Shown: one piece after another, positions 25,512-29,589 of the stretch | Position numbering within the stretch: the stretch's first letter is position 1 | Layout: each line of letters begins with the position of its first letter | The notes under the pieces: generated by a model | The model's input: the letters and a program-made list of their open reading frames with translations, nothing else | Databases searched by the model: none | Told to the model about the DNA's origin: nothing | Program-made: the position numbers and the translations under genes | NCBI GenBank assembly: GCA_002396385.1 | Contig: DGTD01000090.1 | Location: 1 to 29,589 of the forward strand | From: Bacteroidales bacterium UBA4345 | GTDB taxonomy: Bacteria; Bacteroidota; Bacteroidia; Bacteroidales; Paludibacteraceae | DNA: 29,589 bases | Direction: 5' to 3'

Positions 25512-25549
25512 AAAAAAAAGTGGCTGCAAATTGTTTTTGCAGCCACTTT
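25512..25549 (-). terminator. Terminator after the phosphohexosamine mutase gene
   Basis: A perfect 14-bp stem (25517-25530 with 25536-25549, AAAGTGGCTGCAAA type) with a 5-base loop. On the minus strand it ends in eight T residues (25512-25519). Confidence 0.93.
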
Positions 25550-25567
25550 GTAATTGAGGATATTCTT

Positions 25568-26953
25568 TTATATTAACGATTTTATATCGGCAATAATGGT
25601 TTGGGCCAGTTCGTCTGCTTCTTTGGCGGTTGCTGCCTCGGAATAGATACGGATGATTGGCTCGGTATTCGATTTGCGCAAATGAACCCATTTGGTAGGG
25701 AAGTCAATCTTTACCCCGTCAATGTCGGTTACGTCTTCATTCGAATACTTAGCCTTCATCTTTTGTAAAATAAGGTCTACGTCAATTTCAGGAGTGAGTT
25801 GGATTTTATTCTTTGAAATCTCGTAGGCAGGATATTCTTTCTTTATTTCAGACACTTTTTTGCCTTTTTTCGCCATCATGGTCAGGAATAGGGCTATACC
25901 AACTAACGCATCGCGTCCGTAGTGGCTCTCTGGGTAGATGACTCCGCCGTTTCCTTCACCTCCAATTACAGCCTTTACTTCTTTCATTTTGGTGACAACG
26001 TTAACCTCTCCAACAGCAGCGGCTGTATAGGTGCCTCCGTGCGAGCGGGTAACGTCGCGCAGGGCGCGTGTAGAACTCAGGTTCGATACCGTGTTGCCTT
26101 TGGTGTGGCTTAGAATGTAGTCGGCTACCGATACCAGTGTGTATTCTTCTCCGAACATGTCTCCGTTTTCACAGATGATGGCCAAACGGTCTACGTCAGG
26201 GTCTACAACAAATCCGACGTCAGCCTTTCCGCCTTTCAACAGGTCTGATATTTGGGTCAGATTTTCAGGTATTGGTTCTGGTGTATGTGCAAAATGCCCT
26301 GTTGCCTCGCAGTTGAGTTCAACGATGTTGTTTACTCCTAACTTCTTGAGCAACTTTGGCAGTATAAGGCCGCCAACAGAGTTGACGCAGTCGATAGCGA
26401 CGGTGAAATTCGATTTCTTTATAGCTTCAACGTCAACTAGTTTCAATTTAAGCACATCGTCGATGTGGACGTCGTTGTAGGTGTCTTTGTAGACTACTTC
26501 TCCCATATTGTCGATGTCGGCATAGTTGAAGTTCTCGTCTGCGGCCATTTTCAGCACCAGGTTACCGTCTTCTTTGTTTAAGAACTCTCCGTTGCTGTTC
26601 AGTAATTTGAGCGCGTTCCATTGTTTCGGATTGTGGCTTGCGGTGATGATGATACCGCCATCTGCCTGCTCTTTCTGTACTGCAATTTCAGTAGTAGGTG
26701 TAGTTGCAAGGCCGATGTTGACAACGTCCATACCCATGCCGCTGAGGGTTGCGGTGACTATTTTGTCGACCATTGGTCCGGAAAGACGCGCGTCGCGGCC
26801 CACTACAATTTTACACTTGTTTTTCTTGCTGTTGTTCTTTACCCACATCGCATATGCAGATGTGAACTTGACAATGTCGAGCGGCGTAAGATTGTCGTCA
26901 ACCTTTCCACCGATAGTTCCCCTGATGCCGGAGATAGATTTGATTAATGTCAT
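25568..26953 (-). CDS. glmM: Phosphoglucosamine mutase / phosphomannomutase
   Basis: A 461-residue alpha-D-phosphohexomutase. Key parts are present: catalytic serine in TASHNP (104-109, Ser106), metal-binding DPDVDR at 251-256, sugar-binding GEGNGG at 332-337, and the phosphate-binding loop RKSNTEP at 426-432. In Bacteroidetes this gene is usually named glmM, making glucosamine-1-phosphate for peptidoglycan and LPS precursors. The SNTEP form of the phosphate loop differs from the RPSGTEP of E. coli GlmM, so phosphomannomutase or dual activity is possible and the substrate is inferred. It is a single-gene unit with its own promoter and terminator. Confidence 0.85.
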   Translation of the reverse strand: MTLIKSISGIRGTIGGKVDDNLTPLDIVKFTSAYAMWVKNNSKKNKCKIVVGRDARLSGPMVDKIVTATLSGMGMDVVNIGLATTPTTEIAVQKEQADGGIIITASHNPKQWNALKLLNSNGEFLNKEDGNLVLKMAADENFNYADIDNMGEVVYKDTYNDVHIDDVLKLKLVDVEAIKKSNFTVAIDCVNSVGGLILPKLLKKLGVNNIVELNCEATGHFAHTPEPIPENLTQISDLLKGGKADVGFVVDPDVDRLAIICENGDMFGEEYTLVSVADYILSHTKGNTVSNLSSTRALRDVTRSHGGTYTAAAVGEVNVVTKMKEVKAVIGGEGNGGVIYPESHYGRDALVGIALFLTMMAKKGKKVSEIKKEYPAYEISKNKIQLTPEIDVDLILQKMKAKYSNEDVTDIDGVKIDFPTKWVHLRKSNTEPIIRIYSEAATAKEADELAQTIIADIKSLI

Positions 26954-26989
26954 TATGAAAAGTGTTATGATTTTTCGAAATTACCAGGG

Positions 26990-27021
26990 CAAATATAGAA
27001 AAAGCGGCCGATAAATGGAAA
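26990..27021 (-). promoter_or_regulatory. Promoter of the phosphohexosamine mutase gene
   Basis: TATATTTG (26990-26997), followed by CC, fits TAnnTTTG exactly. TTTC (27018-27021) lies 20 bases upstream in the minus-33 position, one base off TTTG. The leader would be about 30 bases. Confidence 0.55.
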
Positions 27022-27114
27022 TTATTGTCTTTTACTAATACGCTAATCTGTTAATGTTTCGTTATATGTTTATTTATGTGGGGGCGAAAAACTCGATTAA
27101 TGGGCTAAATGTGC

Positions 27115-27122
27115 TAATTTTG
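27115..27122 (+). promoter_or_regulatory. Candidate tamL promoter minus-7 element
   Basis: TAATTTTG fits TAnnTTTG and is followed by CA, 28 bases before the ATG at 27151. No good minus-33 element at the usual spacing. Confidence 0.5.
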
Positions 27123-27150
27123 CAAAAAATATGCCCTTTAGGAATTTTTC

Positions 27151-29493
27151 ATGAACCGGAATTATTCGAACATACTTGTTAGACTGTTTGTCTTTATTGG
27201 GTTGGCTGTGTTGTTGGCGGCGTGTTCCGTTACCAAATACGTGCCAGAAGGACAGTACTTGCTCGACCAAGTCGATATCCGAACGAATGCTCCGGGTATG
27301 AAGTCGACCGAACTGGAGTCTTATCTTACACAACGGCCTAATTTCCGCGCATTCGGTATGGCCCGCCTCCGCTTGGGTACTTACAGCCTGTCGGGCCGCG
27401 ACACATCGAAAAGAAGGAACCGGTGGCTGCGCCGGATGGGAGAGCCGCCTGTTTTGTACGATGAATACCAAACATTAAGGTCTGACAAAAAATTGGAGCA
27501 GTACTTCAAGACCAAAGGTTATTTGAATGCCGAAGTATACGATTCTGTTGTTTACGATGGAAAAAAGGTAAAGGTGATATATGTTGTTGAAGAGAATATA
27601 CCTTACAGAATCCGTAACATCTCGTACGATTACCACAACGATACCCTGTTGGGAAGCTTGATAAAAAGAAACCGTTTCTCCACCTCGAAATTAGAATCGG
27701 GAAACCTGTTCGATACTGATGTCTTGAACTCCGAACGTGACCGTATCGCAAACATTGCGCGTAGGAATGGATACTATTATTTTTCGAAAGACTATGTCTC
27801 GTATATCGCTGACAGCTCGCTGCGTTCGCACCAGGTCGACCTGACTCTTTTGTTGAAGCCTTATGTGATTAAGGCTGATGACGAGAATGTGCAGGAAACG
27901 CAGCATCCGAGGTATATGATTGGAAACGTCAATATCCTGACTCTGCCTATGTCGAACTCGTTGGCGAAACCGCTCGATACTTATCAGTCGGACAGCATAG
28001 GGACGAATGAACGCCTTTATTATGAAAAACGGCCTCTGCTTCGCCCTAAAATGGTACGTAACAATCTTCGCGTCATTCCGGGTATGTGGTATAACAGTGG
28101 GTTCGTGAACCAGACCTATACGCGCTTCAGTGGCTTGGGAATCATCCGCTCTGCCGAAATCACTTTCCGTGACCTTAAAACGGAAGACCACCAGTTGGAG
28201 TGTAATGTGCTGTTGGCTCCGAACAAGGCTCATTCGTTCTCGCTTGATTTAGAGGGTACTAATTCTTCTGGCGATTTGGGGGCTGCTATTACAGGCATGT
28301 TGCAACACAGAAACCTTTTTCACGGGTCGGAACTTTTGACTTTTAAAGCTAGGGGCGCTTGTGAAGAAGTGACGGGAAAGTCGAGAGACAAAAGTTTCGA
28401 GGAAAAGTTGATTTGGGAGTTTGACGCATCAACATCGTTGACCTTCCCGCAGTTTGTGTTCCCTTTCCTGTCGAATAATTTCCGACGTAGGGTTAACAAC
28501 TCGCAAACAGAATTCGCTCTGGCATATAACGACCAGAGAAGGTGGGAGTATGACCGACGGATTTTCACTGCTTCCGATAAATATGCATGGACGGCTCGCA
28601 GGTTCTATACCTATTCGATTGATGCTCTGAACATCAATTATGTGGATGTACACGATGTGAGGGGCGATTTCCGAAGACGGTACAAAGATCCCAAATATTC
28701 TGTGCTTCTTGAAAGTTACAACGACCACTTGATTGTCTCGTCGGGCGCCTCTATGGTGTATGACAACCAAAGTAGTAAACTGCGTCTCGATAAGCGGATG
28801 TTCAAGGTTTCTGTCGAATTTGCTGGTAATGCTTTGTATGGATTGGGAAAAATGTTCGATTTTGAACAAGTGCTCGATACTACGACCCATAGCCAGCGTT
28901 ATGCTATTGCGGGTGTCCCTTTTGCCCAATACGTCAAAGGAGTGGGAGAATTCGCATTCAACAAATTCCTTGACGAGAAGAACAGGATTGTTTTCCATGG
29001 ACGGCTTGGGGTGGAGGTACCATATGGAAATGCCTATACTGTCCCTTTTGAAAAACGTTTTTTCGGCGGGGGTGCCAATGGAGTTCGTGGCTGGTCGGTT
29101 AGAACTCTGGGACCAGGGTCTGCCCTGTTCGACAAGGAAGACTTCGTCAGCCAATCGGGTAATATAGAACTGACACTCAATACTGAATACCGGTCGAAAC
29201 TGTTCTGGATTATGGAGGGCGCTGCCTTTCTTGATGCTGGTAATATCTGGAATATACGTGATTATGACTTTGCCCCAGGTGGAGTGTTTGATGTAAAGAA
29301 TGTTTGGAAACAGATTGCATTGTCGTATGGATTGGGTGTCCGTTTCGATTTTAAGTATTTCCTTTGCCGGTTAGACATGGGTATGAAATGCTATGATCCC
29401 AAGGAGGAACCTGGACGTGAAAAGTGGCGTTTCTCCAATATAAAATGGAAAGATGATTTCGCTTTGCACTTCGCAATAGGCTATCCATTTTAA
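27151..29493 (+). CDS. tamL: Omp85-family outer-membrane protein, lipidated TamA-like (TamL)
   Basis: A 780-residue BamA/TamA-superfamily protein with a lipoprotein signal peptide, lipobox LLAAC and Cys25. POTRA-like repeats follow (about 30-330; for example EQYFKTKGYLNAEVYDS and RIANIARRNGYYYFSKDYV). The C-terminal 16-strand-type barrel has the family's loop motif in FFGGGANGVRGWSVRTLGPGS and ends FALHFAIGYPF with a terminal Phe. Lipidated TamA homologues are known in Bacteroidetes as TamL and act in outer-membrane assembly, often with TamB. No tamB is seen beside this gene; a tRNA follows instead. TamL is preferred over BamA because BamA normally has a cleavable signal peptidase I signal. 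The exact role is inferred. Confidence 0.88.
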   Translation: MNRNYSNILVRLFVFIGLAVLLAACSVTKYVPEGQYLLDQVDIRTNAPGMKSTELESYLTQRPNFRAFGMARLRLGTYSLSGRDTSKRRNRWLRRMGEPPVLYDEYQTLRSDKKLEQYFKTKGYLNAEVYDSVVYDGKKVKVIYVVEENIPYRIRNISYDYHNDTLLGSLIKRNRFSTSKLESGNLFDTDVLNSERDRIANIARRNGYYYFSKDYVSYIADSSLRSHQVDLTLLLKPYVIKADDENVQETQHPRYMIGNVNILTLPMSNSLAKPLDTYQSDSIGTNERLYYEKRPLLRPKMVRNNLRVIPGMWYNSGFVNQTYTRFSGLGIIRSAEITFRDLKTEDHQLECNVLLAPNKAHSFSLDLEGTNSSGDLGAAITGMLQHRNLFHGSELLTFKARGACEEVTGKSRDKSFEEKLIWEFDASTSLTFPQFVFPFLSNNFRRRVNNSQTEFALAYNDQRRWEYDRRIFTASDKYAWTARRFYTYSIDALNINYVDVHDVRGDFRRRYKDPKYSVLLESYNDHLIVSSGASMVYDNQSSKLRLDKRMFKVSVEFAGNALYGLGKMFDFEQVLDTTTHSQRYAIAGVPFAQYVKGVGEFAFNKFLDEKNRIVFHGRLGVEVPYGNAYTVPFEKRFFGGGANGVRGWSVRTLGPGSALFDKEDFVSQSGNIELTLNTEYRSKLFWIMEGAAFLDAGNIWNIRDYDFAPGGVFDVKNVWKQIALSYGLGVRFDFKYFLCRLDMGMKCYDPKEEPGREKWRFSNIKWKDDFALHFAIGYPF

Positions 29494-29509
29494 AAACGGA
29501 TATCGAAAT

Positions 29510-29540
29510 TTTGAACTTCTAAATAAATGTGCTATTTTTG
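29510..29540 (+). promoter_or_regulatory. tRNA promoter
   Basis: TTTG (29510-29513), a 19-base spacer and TATTTTTG (29533-29540) followed by C make an exact Bacteroidetes TTTG-N19-21-TAnnTTTG promoter. It ends 21 bases before the tRNA. The start region also forms the palindrome TTTTGCA-C-TGCAAAA (29536-29550). Confidence 0.7.
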
Positions 29541-29561
29541 CACTGCAAAACAAAAAGGTTC

Positions 29562-29589
29562 GGTTGAGTAGCTCAGCTGGATAGAGCAA
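29562..29589 (+). tRNA. tRNA, 5' part only, cut by window edge
   Basis: The sequence starts with the 7-base acceptor strand GGTTGAG (29562-29568), then TA, the D-stem GCTC (29571-29574), D-loop AGCTGGATA and closing GAGC (29584-29587), then two bases up to the window edge. This is a canonical tRNA D-arm. The anticodon lies outside the window, so the amino acid cannot be assigned. Confidence 0.88.

Noticed and set aside
1..29589. CRISPR array, insertion sequence or prophage
   Set aside because: No spaced direct-repeat array, transposase or phage structural gene was seen; the DUF5131 gene alone is not evidence for a prophage.

Overview
This window reads as a chromosomal segment of a Bacteroidales bacterium that is probably not a classical Bacteroides species. 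The evidence is an adjacent SusC/SusD pair, 'TAnnTTTG(C)' minus-7 promoter elements before most transcription units, a trp operon that starts trpB-trpE, a FeoA-FeoB fusion followed by a Cys-rich FeoB-associated peptide, a lipidated TamA-like Omp85 protein, and a secreted protein ending in a type IX secretion (T9SS) sorting domain, a system absent from typical Bacteroides. No phage, insertion sequence or CRISPR array was seen.

Layout. (1) 1-2560, minus strand: the trp operon start, with trpE (cut by the window edge) behind trpB. Upstream of trpB lies a 16-codon leader peptide with three consecutive Trp codons, then a competing hairpin and a rho-independent terminator: a complete-looking transcription attenuator. 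(2) 2855-4160, plus strand: a DUF5131 (Gp37/Gp68-like) protein and a pyridoxamine-phosphate-oxidase-fold protein. (3) 4191-6961, minus strand: ferrous iron uptake (FeoAB fusion plus FeoB-associated peptide). (4) 7159-9054, minus strand: the DUF177/YceD, ribosomal protein L32 and FabH cluster, with an internal terminator and a separate fabH promoter. (5) 9127-13225, minus strand: a tightly spaced operon of surface-type lipoprotein, priA, a 62-residue unknown protein and a thioredoxin-like lipoprotein. (6) 13455-20143, plus strand: SusC, SusD and a surface glycan-binding-like lipoprotein, ended by a strong terminator; then 20291-21925, a T9SS cargo protein with its own terminator. This block uses a restricted codon set (GGT, GCT, CGT, AAC, TAC), as in highly expressed genes, and has no carbohydrate-active enzyme or regulator beside it. 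(7) 22032-26953, minus strand: uvrA behind a histidine phosphatase, and a phosphoglucosamine/phosphomannomutase. (8) 27151-end, plus strand: a TamL-like Omp85 lipoprotein and the first 28 bases of a tRNA.

The strongest item for a second look is the trp attenuator. Next are the enzyme-free SusCD block followed by a T9SS cargo, the recurring TAnnTTTGC promoter signature including two nearly leaderless transcripts, and an inverted repeat over the feoB promoter. All identifications come from reading the sequence; no database search or folding program was used.
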